Source: Alloascoidea africana
Lineage: Eukaryota; Ascomycota; Alloascoideomycetes; Alloascoideales; Alloascoideaceae
DNA: 64,000 nucleotides
Direction of reading: 5' to 3'
Assembly (NCBI GenBank): GCA_030581615.1
Contig: JAKTTT010000051.1
Coordinates: 62,001-126,000 of the forward strand
Both the position numbers and the translations under genes were made by a program. Each line of letters opens with the position of its first letter. The stretch's first letter is position 1. Shown piece after piece: positions 47,549 to 56,128 of the stretch. The notes under the pieces were generated by a model. It made no database searches, was not told the DNA's origin, and saw nothing but the letters and a program-made list of their open reading frames with translations.

Positions 47549-49090
47549 ATGACGACGACGGGAAGGACCTCTCGCCAATTGAAGTTGAGAGCGCGTCCAA
47601 GCCATCTTCTCGTCATTGTCCCCTCCTGTATCGTCCTCATACTGGTTTCTCTGCTACCGCTTTACTACTTTCCGGGCTTTAACAATGTCAAGGATGGATA
47701 CGAGATATTCAGGTACGAAACCTACAGAGCCGTCCTCGTATCTATCTCTGGAAGCTTTCTCTTTCGCGCTCTTGTCAAGCCCTGTATCGTAATTCTCTTC
47801 TCGCATTGTTCTACAATCCGCCTATTCTCTTTGCCCCCAGATCCCAATTCTAAAGCATCATGGCAAGCGAGAGCGGCAAGGCTCGGCCAAACTCTTTTCA
47901 ACATCAAAAATGCTTTCTTTCTCACAAGCCTAGCAGAGATATTCTGTCAAGCATGTTTAATATCTATAATCTCTCTTCCCCAAGAAGATGAATTTAATGA
48001 TGGAGACGGACATTATCCCACTATTCCAAAGTGGTGGCTCGTTTGGAAAATTGCATATCTCTTTGGACTTTGCTGGTTTTCTACTGGTTTCGCACTAGGA
48101 ATGTGTCACCTGTTTCCCCTTCGGAGCAATGGCTTACGAAACAGGTCGTTTGATCTGAGATACGGGCCTGATAACGAACATAATGACATGGATTATGATC
48201 ACCATGGAGATGAAAATACCAACAGCAACCATTTTTGTGATGTCTATGATGATGAAGATGATGATGACGATGACGACGATGACGGCAACGATGTTGGAGA
48301 TGATGAAGATGATGACCGTGAGGTACTGAACTATCAGTCTCAATGCTACATTGACAATGATGTGATTTACATCAATTATGATGCACCCCCGGTTCCAAGC
48401 TTGAGACGGACCTACTCTTCTATATCGTTTGGCAAGCACAGGAGCAAAAACTGGAAGATATCATGGAGTTGGCCCCGGATGGTTGAAATTCTACAACCCA
48501 AACAAGATACCTCACCGAGGTCGACCATCGAATACCCATATCAAAGGAGAAACAGTTTTGAAGAAACCCGCAGAACAGTTGGCAAGCAGCAGTATCTGCA
48601 ACTGAACCAGAGTTTTTCAACGTACAAGAGATACGGGACATTTTCTTCTGTCAGCTCAAATTCATCATGGGCAACCAATTCCAGCTCCAAGCCGCCGTCA
48701 TTCACTTCAGAAACGGCTTATAGCATCGCTCTGACACCTTTGAAACTTATCAGATCTGGAAATGTGTATCCTTCTTATGCAGTTCTCTGGTATCTCAGTT
48801 ACATGCTGGGGAACATTGGCATGTCTTTATTTCTCGCATTATACTACATTGGATACGCTCTGGTATTTACCAATTCCCATACTTTATTTGTGCTCGAGAT
48901 TCCCATACTCTTCTATACAAACTGGTATCTCAATCTAATCACTTTGGGATCCATCATCTGGTACAACACGTGGAGAGAACTGAACTGGCATTTATATTTG
49001 GCAAAACCAAATCTCTACTTGAAAACTTGGTACTTGCTCCTTTCGGGCACAGTCTTTTATTCATTGGGATTAGCATGTGTGCTTCTGTAA
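47549..49090 (+). CDS. Multi-pass membrane protein of unknown function
   Basis: 513 residues. By eye about seven hydrophobic spans: near 19-41, 62-84, 118-140, 160-185, 410-432, 436-462 and 493-513. Between spans four and five lies a long soluble loop with an Asp-rich run (about 230-260, encoded by GAT/GAC repeats) and a Ser-rich part. A basic N-terminus (RTSRQLKLRARP) precedes the first span. The ATG at 47549 is the first in frame. I do not recognise the family; conserved-looking blocks near the C-terminus (IPILFYTNWYLNLITLGSII, ELNWHLYLAKPNLYLKTWY) suggest a real fungal family. Its location could be the endoplasmic reticulum or plasma membrane; this cannot be told. Confidence 0.8.
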   Translation: MTTTGRTSRQLKLRARPSHLLVIVPSCIVLILVSLLPLYYFPGFNNVKDGYEIFRYETYRAVLVSISGSFLFRALVKPCIVILFSHCSTIRLFSLPPDPNSKASWQARAARLGQTLFNIKNAFFLTSLAEIFCQACLISIISLPQEDEFNDGDGHYPTIPKWWLVWKIAYLFGLCWFSTGFALGMCHLFPLRSNGLRNRSFDLRYGPDNEHNDMDYDHHGDENTNSNHFCDVYDDEDDDDDDDDDGNDVGDDEDDDREVLNYQSQCYIDNDVIYINYDAPPVPSLRRTYSSISFGKHRSKNWKISWSWPRMVEILQPKQDTSPRSTIEYPYQRRNSFEETRRTVGKQQYLQLNQSFSTYKRYGTFSSVSSNSSWATNSSSKPPSFTSETAYSIALTPLKLIRSGNVYPSYAVLWYLSYMLGNIGMSLFLALYYIGYALVFTNSHTLFVLEIPILFYTNWYLNLITLGSIIWYNTWRELNWHLYLAKPNLYLKTWYLLLSGTVFYSLGLACVLL

Positions 49091-49321
49091 AGAATAGGAA
49101 AAAATTATACTTTAACAGTATATAATAATAACAATAGTCATAAAGCAGAATAGTAGGAATTAGATTTTAGTCGGCACGTAACATTACTATCTGTAGTGAA
49201 GAAATATCATTTTAAGAGCTCAACAATAATCAAAATTGGTTCTCAGGTATTTTAAACTTTCCAGTTTCCAGCTCTCTTCATATAAATATCCTTTGTAAAA
49301 CATCAACAATAACAACAACCT

Positions 49322-49960
49322 TTAAGGGTGGCCTTGAGGATAAGGATAACCCTGTGGTGCCTGGTTGGGGACACCATAATTGCCATAAGGATAGACCGGG
49401 TTTTCGGGGTTTATATATGGAGGAACGCCTTGTTGCTGGTGATTCATTCCCCCATAACCGTGTGGGCCTTGTTGCTGCTGTTGCTGTTGTTGCTGTTGCT
49501 CCTGCTCTGGTTGTTGGCTTTCTTGATATTGGTCTTCATCACCCATGCCATCCTCATCAGGAGCATTCTCCTCAGGGGCGTTGAGGCAAGCTTGGATCAA
49601 ATTTTTGCCCTCAGGTTTCGTAATTAACGGCTGCAACTTTGGCGTGCTGAACGTGTAAACAAGACCGGTCTCAGAAACCACTAGCAATAAAACCTGGGTT
49701 CCAGTCAACACTGACAACTCATAGGCTTTCTTCATGATACCAGCTTTTCTCTTGGAGAAAGTGATGTGTCGCCGAGACTTGTCCTGAATAAATTTGATTT
49801 CAATCTTTCTTCGTTCCCTGGGGGCTCTGCTACCACCGTTTTCTTCATCATCGTCCTCATCAGCTCCTGGATTTTCGCGTTTAACGTTGGAGGACGAAGA
49901 AACAGTACTTGGATCAGGGGATTGCTCGTCCGAATAAGCGTCTGTGTGTTTTGACGACAT
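49322..49960 (-). CDS. MCM1: MADS-box transcription factor Mcm1
   Basis: 212 residues (S. cerevisiae 286). Mcm1 is the SRF-type regulator of mating-type, cell-cycle and arginine genes. The MADS/SAM domain spans about residues 48-130: RRKIEIKFIQDKSRRHITFS, KRKAGIMKKAYELSVLTGTQ, VLLLVVSETGLVYTFST and KLQPLITKPEGKNLIQ. The acidic N-terminus (EDDDEENGG) and a Gln run of ten after residue 155 followed by a Pro/Tyr/Gly-rich tail fit the yeast layout. No intron. It is convergent with the membrane-protein gene across 231 bp, and its promoter opens into the large gene-poor region. Confidence 0.95.
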   Translation of the reverse strand: MSSKHTDAYSDEQSPDPSTVSSSSNVKRENPGADEDDDEENGGSRAPRERRKIEIKFIQDKSRRHITFSKRKAGIMKKAYELSVLTGTQVLLLVVSETGLVYTFSTPKLQPLITKPEGKNLIQACLNAPEENAPDEDGMGDEDQYQESQQPEQEQQQQQQQQQQGPHGYGGMNHQQQGVPPYINPENPVYPYGNYGVPNQAPQGYPYPQGHP

Positions 49961-50122
49961 TACTAAAATGCTATCAAAGATTTTTGTTAGTCAACTTGCT
50001 GAACTGAAAACCGATGAGCAAAGCAGGTCAGGAAAGAAAAACAAATAAACTCGTGTGGTTTTTAAAACGCATAGTAGGCATAAATCCACAACTTGAATTT
50101 CAGCAGCAATAATAAAACGAGT

Positions 50123-50146
50123 TATCGATAATAATAATAATCGATA
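50123..50146. promoter_or_regulatory. Inverted repeat TATCGAT-N10-ATCGATA upstream of MCM1
   Basis: A perfect 7-bp inverted repeat around an (AAT)n spacer, 163 bp upstream of the MCM1 start. Each arm contains GATA and ATCGAT cores. It could bind a dimeric factor or be a chance product of simple sequence. Confidence 0.25.
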
Positions 50147-51919
50147 GAAAAGATCAACAAGAGAACACATAATAACGCCTAAGTATCAAAACATCGACTT
50201 CCCCAACAACTCGATAATTCGGCAATGAGCCATATAAACGCGTAAACATGTCTTATAAAAACATAATAGGGAAATGTAAAATCAGAAAAATCAAACTGAG
50301 ATGTCCAAGAAAAAAAACAACAGTTATAAGAGGTGATAAATGGGGGGTCATAAGATTCACACTACCTGGTGACAACAAACCGGTCGATAGTAATCAATCA
50401 GAAAAAAACATCAAGTCAAGATATCCAAATGGATGGTAAAATACTATTTGTCTTCAAAGAATTGATTTCATCTTCGCGTTTACATACCTAAGGTCTCACT
50501 TGATATACTTGTCTTGTCGTGTTTATGGTGGTGGGAAAAGCAGTAGAGACTTCTTATGTGTGTGTCTCCGTAAATGGAATACACCCATACACACAAAGGA
50601 CACAACCCATAACCTGTTAAAGTTCATGACTGCTTTTTTATTGTTAAAGATGGAATGCTCAAGCAAATCTCATTGTTTGGAAAGCATTGAATTTTTTAAT
50701 TCCATTGAGTTTTTTAAGATTTTCATTGCTTTTTTCAAGTTTGGCTTTACCTTTTAGTTTCTCTGAGAAGTTTATGTACCCTGAGTGTAGTTAATCAGAT
50801 ATTTTCAAGGTCTATTGTCAAACCGACATGCTATACTGGGGAATACTGAGAGATTGTTGTTACGATTTTCTTCTCAGATGTTCATATGATTGCTAGTCTC
50901 CAAGATTTGGAGGCAGTATTTTTTTCACATCTATAATGTGCCAGTTGTGAAAGAACTTGCTCTATACAGTGACGCCTTTAAAAATGACAACTCTAGTGGT
51001 TAGGCATGGTACTTCTAGTATAGTAAACATTTAAAACAATAGAACTATCTTCTTCATTGAGGATTAGATTCGTTGTGTGACTATCACAGGAGCTTCAGCC
51101 TTTAAGTTTTTCCTTTATTTGGTATTAACAAACGTTTTTTTTTTTCAGGTGTCACCAGTAATCTCTTGGTGGCAATTGTTTTTCTTGAGCTGTTCTTTTG
51201 GGTGATTCTTTGATTGCCGCGTCATGGCCCTGCGTACAATAACAGAAATCTTGAGTTTTCAGAGCAAGTGAACTGGTAGAATGCTTGATATCTATTCTAT
51301 ACTTACAGAAACCTTCTATATTGTAGGCTATTGAAGTTATGAACAGGCATTTTCTATTTCTTTTTGTTACAAATGCGTCATAAAATTTAACCTGCTTGTT
51401 TACGAAAGGGTATGATTGTATAGGGGTTGTCTTTTGTTTGCGTTGCCATTTACAACAAAATTAGAACTGTTTGGTATTGGGCAGGGTGGATCATGGGACA
51501 ATCAGCAAGTCAAGCACTCTGACCCACATAGCGAGCGTAACTTCTCAAGAAAAATGCCGTAAATACTCCAGAAAAGCAACAGTAGGAGATTTGTATGAAA
51601 AACACAAGCATCATGTCCTCCACCAGAAACCAAGGACAGAGCTCCATTCATTAGTTTGGTTTCTAGTCTGCAATCAGATATGTTTGTCATGATTTCCAAT
51701 CAGCACAATATTAGTTTCCCGGAAAGTTATTAATGACCGCTAAATAATCACACTCGCCGATAGATAGAAAGATAGTTCGTTTATAATCAAATTAAGATAT
51801 AACTTGATCCGTTGATCATTGTCACACAATTTTGGATCCGTGTAGTCGACCCGTTAGCACGATTTGAATTTGCATATCTATTTGACACAACGAAAACATC
51901 AATGACAACTATATTTCCT

Positions 51920-52263
51920 ATGAGTGATCAAAAAGCTTCATAGAGGCAAGTTGGGTCTTGCAAGGAGAAACAAAAGATCCAAGAGACCATCACTATAGCA
52001 GAGTTATACTCGTTACTGTCAAAGGAAATTGATAATGTGGAAAATAGAATCGCATCAATTAAGGGAATAGTAAAGGAGGTCAAAGAAAAGCAAAAAGAGT
52101 GTGAGGAAGACATATCCTACTTTTACAAGAGAGAAGAGAAGAGAAGTGATTTCCTCCACTCCAGCAAGAAATCATATGGAAAAGGCAAAAGCAAAAGGAA
52201 TCTTGCAGAAACTAGTGCTAGAAGTTTACAACTTTATCAAATACATTGTTTCTATTTAATGTG
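51920..52263 (+). pseudogene. Interrupted coiled-coil reading frame, unknown
   Basis: A plus-strand frame of about 115 codons with strong coiled-coil character (ITIAELYSLLSKEIDNVENR, IKGIVKEVKEKQKECEEDIS), rich in Lys and Glu and with a basic Ser/Lys tail. It opens with an ATG but is interrupted near its start, so it is either a relic or needs splicing I cannot place. The family is unknown; gag-like coiled coils of old retroelements are one possible source. Confidence 0.3.
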
Positions 52264-53049
52264 ATTTTCCTCTCACTATCACAGCTTTTGCACGGTTAAC
52301 CTCGGAGAGCTTCGCTTGGTTTAAAGGGGTCTTGACGAGAGAAGCCATCCGTAAACTGACTATCATTTCGTCGTATGCCACCAACCGCGTATAGTAGTCT
52401 AAGGAAGTATTGAGAGTTGATAAAGACCAGTTCGCTGCTCTTTTTTCATATGAATCACTCGTTTTTCTATCTCATTCCTCGAATCAAATTCATCTACTTC
52501 TATCATTGGGAATAAGCATCCAACATGTACGTGATTTCATGTCTTTTCTTGTTTTCTGTATAAGGAAATGTCATGGTGATTTTAACAGTCTTTAAGACCT
52601 TCCTAGGATTACAAGTGTTGTTTCTAGTTGCGTTCCAGTCTAGTCTAGTGGCAATCTTTCAATTCTCTGAAACGCTCAACAAACTGTAATTTGGCGATCT
52701 GAGCAATTTGGTCTAGTTACTGGTTTTAGCATTTAGTTTTTATTATTTTTTCGTTGTAGAAAAACATCATAAATCCAATGGCCAGGGTATTTGGTGGATG
52801 AAACTATACTGATTGCTGCTCTCTGAATGTTACTTTGAGAAACTTTTGACTTAGATGGATATTTTAAACAAGAATTCTTTCTTCGTTGCCTGTTTGTTTG
52901 GTTTGCACTCCAACGACGATTTAGATATGATAATAGCTACCCGACCATTTGTGACTTAATTTTTTATTATTTGAAGACAATCATAGGTGTGCGTGCTATG
53001 CTGAATGCTTTAGAAGACACAATGAACCATCAGAGGCCATTAACGTTAA

Positions 53050-53870
53050 TTCTTGCCAAGAGATGGCATCTCTAACAAGTCTTCCGAGTTACTCACCCTT
53101 GATTTTACAGCACAAATTTCAACTTCATGAGTCCAAACCTCATCAATGCGATTTGGATCAGCTCAGACTTTGTCTGCAATCTGGTTGCTTACATTTTCGA
53201 GACGCTTATCAATGTTCTCTAGTTTTGCCTTTTTTCTGTTCTCCTATTGATCCTATTGATGCCTTTATTTAGCTTTTAATGATGTTTGGGTCACCATTCT
53301 TAATACTCAGCTTTGAAGCTCACTTGTTGTTTCACTTGAATTAAGAATCAAGGCATTATTAGCTAAAATAAATCTAAAAAATTAACTAAGAAACATTTCC
53401 CTGCCATGGCGCTTGTTCAGAGAAAAGAAGGGGATCGTTTACTGCTTCCAAGTCCTCCGCTCTCCTCCTTGTATTCTGTTATCCGAGTGATACTGGGATG
53501 GATAGAATGTTCTTTGATAAACTCCTTTCCTTTATTCACAAGAATTCTTCTGAATTTGACCATCAAGGAATCAAGTCTGCCAATAATGTTTTTCCTCATA
53601 TATTCCCAATGATTCTACAGAGCATTTTAGATTTATAGTCAATCAGTTTAGAGTCGTTTAAAATCAGAGATATCAAATAAACACTACGGAAGAAAGTCTT
53701 TCAACCTTCCAATACTAGTTTGATCAGTGTTTTTACTGTTGAAGTTTTGACTGAGTACTCTGCCTCTACTTCCTGTAATATTGAAACTGGAATCGCCTGT
53801 TGAGGAAAATCCCCCATAAAACTGTTGTTTTTTCAACTGAGGAAGTGTTGTTCGAGGATCGTCTCAGGCA
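53050..53870 (-). pseudogene. Decayed coding sequence, possibly element-derived
   Basis: On the minus strand several consecutive stretches look like protein, for example LPQLKKQQFYGGFSSTGDSS, VKFRRILVNKGKEFIKEH and KAKLENIDKRLENVSNQIAD. They are in order but in different frames, so the region is broken in several places. It lies about 0.5-1.3 kb from tRNA-iMet on its downstream side. An old retroelement or a lost host gene are both possible; family and age are unknown. Confidence 0.25.
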
Positions 53871-54311
53871 ATACAAGGATCGTTATAAGTTTGAGTCCTA
53901 TTTTAAATCAATCATGAAATAATGAACAGCACTGGACTCGAACCTGTGACATTGTTATGAGTCTTGTCACTCTCCTTTTGTAGCATGTGCGTGGGAGGAA
54001 AGGAAGTGTGGGAAAGGTCAAGTTAATTGATCGAGCAGGGTTCAAACTTGTTAATCTGATATCTAGCGAATACATGTTTTATTTAAGTGAAGTTATGTTT
54101 CGGGGTGATACGAGGTCGCATATGCGAGATTGAGTAAAACTACGAAAGAAAGAGTGTAGTTGTTCTGGGGTTTTGCGTAGTTTAGAATTGAAAAGTTAAT
54201 ACGTTTCCAGTCAGATACTACACCTCTCAAGTAATTCACTCTTTCCCTGTTTCCTTGTAGGAATTTCAAAAGCTTATGGAATAAAAATTCATTAGATTCT
54301 ATCATGAGTAG

Positions 54312-54323
54312 AAAAAAGAAAAA
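54312..54323 (-). terminator. Pol III T-run after tRNA-iMet
   Basis: On the transcribed strand TTTTT, one C and TTTTTT follow the tRNA within four bases, the usual RNA polymerase III termination signal. Confidence 0.75.
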
Positions 54324-54326
54324 TAC

Positions 54327-54398
54327 TAGCGATGCTCGGTTTCGATCCGAGGACATCAGGGTTATGAGCCCTGCGCGCTTCCACTGCGCCACATCGCT
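54327..54398 (-). tRNA. IMT: Initiator tRNA-Met (CAT)
   Basis: Full cloverleaf on the minus strand with anticodon CAT in GGGCTCATAACCC. It has the marks of a fungal initiator: the A1-U72 pair that ends the acceptor stem, three G-C pairs before the anticodon loop, and a T loop reading ATCGAAA with A54 and A60 in place of TTC. As I recall the S. cerevisiae gene, the body is identical from the D arm to the T arm. Only acceptor pairs 5-68 and 6-67 differ, both by compensating changes. There is no intron. Confidence 0.97.
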
Positions 54399-54428
54399 GT
54401 GTTTTTGATTTTTAAAAACCCTACTGAG

Positions 54429-54447
54429 TCACATCCGCTGGATGTGA
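54429..54447. repeat. Inverted repeat TCACATCC-N3-GGATGTGA
   Basis: A perfect 8-bp inverted repeat with a GCT loop, 31 bp upstream of the tRNA-iMet 5' end. It could form a hairpin or bind a dimer; the role is unknown. Confidence 0.6.
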
Positions 54448-54471
54448 TGCTACTTTCAGAATATTCGGTAA

Positions 54472-54497
54472 GAAGAGTATCGATGAAGAGTATCGAT
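54472..54497. repeat. 13-bp direct duplication
   Basis: Two adjacent exact copies of GAAGAGTATCGAT, about 75-100 bp upstream of tRNA-iMet. A simple local duplication. Confidence 0.85.
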
Positions 54498-55144
54498 GTT
54501 GTTTTAAGTATATTTAGAATAATGTATAGTTGATTTAGATATTATGGAAGCACTACTTAAAGAGCCTTGTTTACACAAAGGAAAAGGGGACAAGGACAAG
54601 AAAAGAATAAAAAGTTAATTAAGAAGATCTTTTGTAAGAATTCTGATTCTTACTCTTTGTTCCGAAAGAACAATTGGTCACATGTGTAAAACGAATATTG
54701 ATGATATGCATTTAAATATAGTTTCTGTAGCTTCTTTGTTCTTTTCTACAAGTTACCTTAATGAAAATTTCATGAACCAAACCCACAACCCAAGAGTTTA
54801 GGACTGAGATTCTGTTCTCTTACATGATTTTAAAATTCCTGTTTGAAACCGACAAAAACATTAATTAAAAGGATGTTAACAATGGTCATAGAGTGTTTAC
54901 TTGTTTGCTTCAATAGAGGAAAAGGTTTTTGAATCTCTTAGCTCTTGGTTTATTTTCTCCAATTATCTTTGATTCATAAGTGGTCTCTATATTACTATCT
55001 TTTTTCAGCGGGTTCCTTCCTATCATCATCTAAGTAAAAATAATGTTTGTAAGCATGTCATTACCGTTTACAAAACATGTGTAAGCCTAAAAGACTCAAG
55101 TATCGATTTTTATTCCTTATGAATTTTACTTACTATATACTTGT

Positions 55145-55289
55145 TGTAAGGGTTCAAGAATATGAGAGGCTACAAACAACACTAGAATTGTTAATTCCAC
55201 CTCATAAGGGGGAGCAGATTGGCTACTTATATAGACCTATCTAAGCCTCACTACTAGAGAGTGAGGAGATCACCCATCCGAGGCTAACA
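55145..55289 (-). mobile_element. Solo LTR, same family as the relic at 13.1 kb
   Basis: Fossil. 145 bp on the minus strand, starting TGTTAGCCTCGG and ending CCCTTACA, about 90% identical by eye to the LTR at 13104. No internal element sequence is attached, so it is a solo LTR left by recombination. The bases on either side are nearly but not exactly repeated, as expected for an old insertion. The flank on its 5' side carries repeat B. It lies 0.75 kb upstream of tRNA-iMet. Confidence 0.85.
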
Positions 55290-55321
55290 CTTTTGTGTTC
55301 GCGCTCCCGACTTTTTCGGTC

Positions 55322-55405
55322 CCTCACGTTCTACTTCTTTTCTTCCTCTTTAGATGTTCATCTCATACTGTCCATCCACCACTCTTCTATCCCTTTCTGC
55401 TTACA
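55322..55405 (+). repeat. Dispersed repeat B, copy 2 (possible LTR end)
   Basis: Matches 12570-12649 in the same orientation and ends at the same TTACA. Here it sits just beside the solo LTR of the other family, in opposite orientation to it. A TGTTCGCGC about 25 bases to the left could be its start, giving an LTR of about 110 bp. Fossil; broken or solo. Confidence 0.5.
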
Positions 55406-56128
55406 GCATGTGAGATAATAGATTTTCTTTTTTATCCTTATACAAGCCAGCTAGTTTTTGAGTTCTAGAGCGAGCCATTAACTCCACCTTTAGTCTTCTG
55501 GGGTAGTGATCACAAAAATCGAAACTGTACTTGCTTGTTTCTACATAAGAAGTCATCTGTAAGGATCACTACGTACAGGGCTGCATCAATGAGGACACAG
55601 AAACACAATTTTACTAAGACCCTTGAGAGCAACATTAGAAATAGAAAAACCCATACAAGCATCAGGAATCATGTCACAGTTTGATCTTGTGGATTTCATA
55701 AGCAACATTGAAGATCGCATCTTCAAAGCAGAATTCTCAAACATTTAAAATCCAAAGCTTTTATTAGTTAATTCAGTATACCAAATGAAAGAGTTTTTGT
55801 CACTATTCGTCACTATTTTCATAGTAGCCAAGGTACCGGCTGTTCACGATCGTCGCTGCTGAGAACAGCTGCTTGACCTCAACATGGCTTAAGATTTAAG
55901 ATGATCATGACGAACTTCAAAGCCACAATCATTAAGAAAGCTACCCAGATTACTTGATAAACATTTAACATACGAGAATTGTTAGAGGGATTTTTACAAA
56001 AACTTTACCCATTATTGGACATTTTGTGGTACAGTCTTTTGTCTAAAGATAGCAGCACTGGACTTTTAACGCTCAAACAGTAAGTCTACAATTTCAGATT
56101 AATGTGTATCTTTTATCCTTTAGCGCTA
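55406..56128. other. Intergenic downstream of RPN3
   Basis: 0.7 kb between the repeats and the RPN3 stop codon. AT-rich, with no recognisable gene or RNA. Confidence 0.5.

Larger units (their letters stand above)
49961..54326. other. Gene-poor region, 4.4 kb
   Basis: From the MCM1 start to the initiator tRNA there is no recognisable protein gene. The first 250 bp are the likely MCM1 promoter. Further on are an A/T-rich microrepeat near 50683-50745 (three loose copies of CATTGANTTTTTT), an intron-end-like motif near 51121-51149, and protein-like scraps near 51920-52263 (plus) and 53050-53870 (minus). I found no rRNA, snRNA or further tRNA, but a small RNA could be missed by eye. Confidence 0.5.
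54399..55144. other. Upstream region of tRNA-iMet
   Basis: 0.75 kb of AT-rich DNA between the tRNA 5' end and the solo LTR. It contains a short perfect hairpin and a 13-bp tandem duplication near the tRNA, listed separately. No gene is seen. Confidence 0.55.

Noticed and set aside
50248-50439. 63-codon basic frame upstream of MCM1
   Set aside because: Lys-rich translation of A-rich DNA with no motif; more likely promoter sequence.
54327-54398. Elongator tRNA-Met
   Set aside because: The A1-U72 pair, T-loop A54/A60 and the run of G-C pairs in the anticodon stem are initiator marks.
49961-56128. A centromere of the inverted-repeat type
   Set aside because: I looked for long inverted repeats in the gene-poor region and saw none by eye; a dot-plot would be needed to exclude it.
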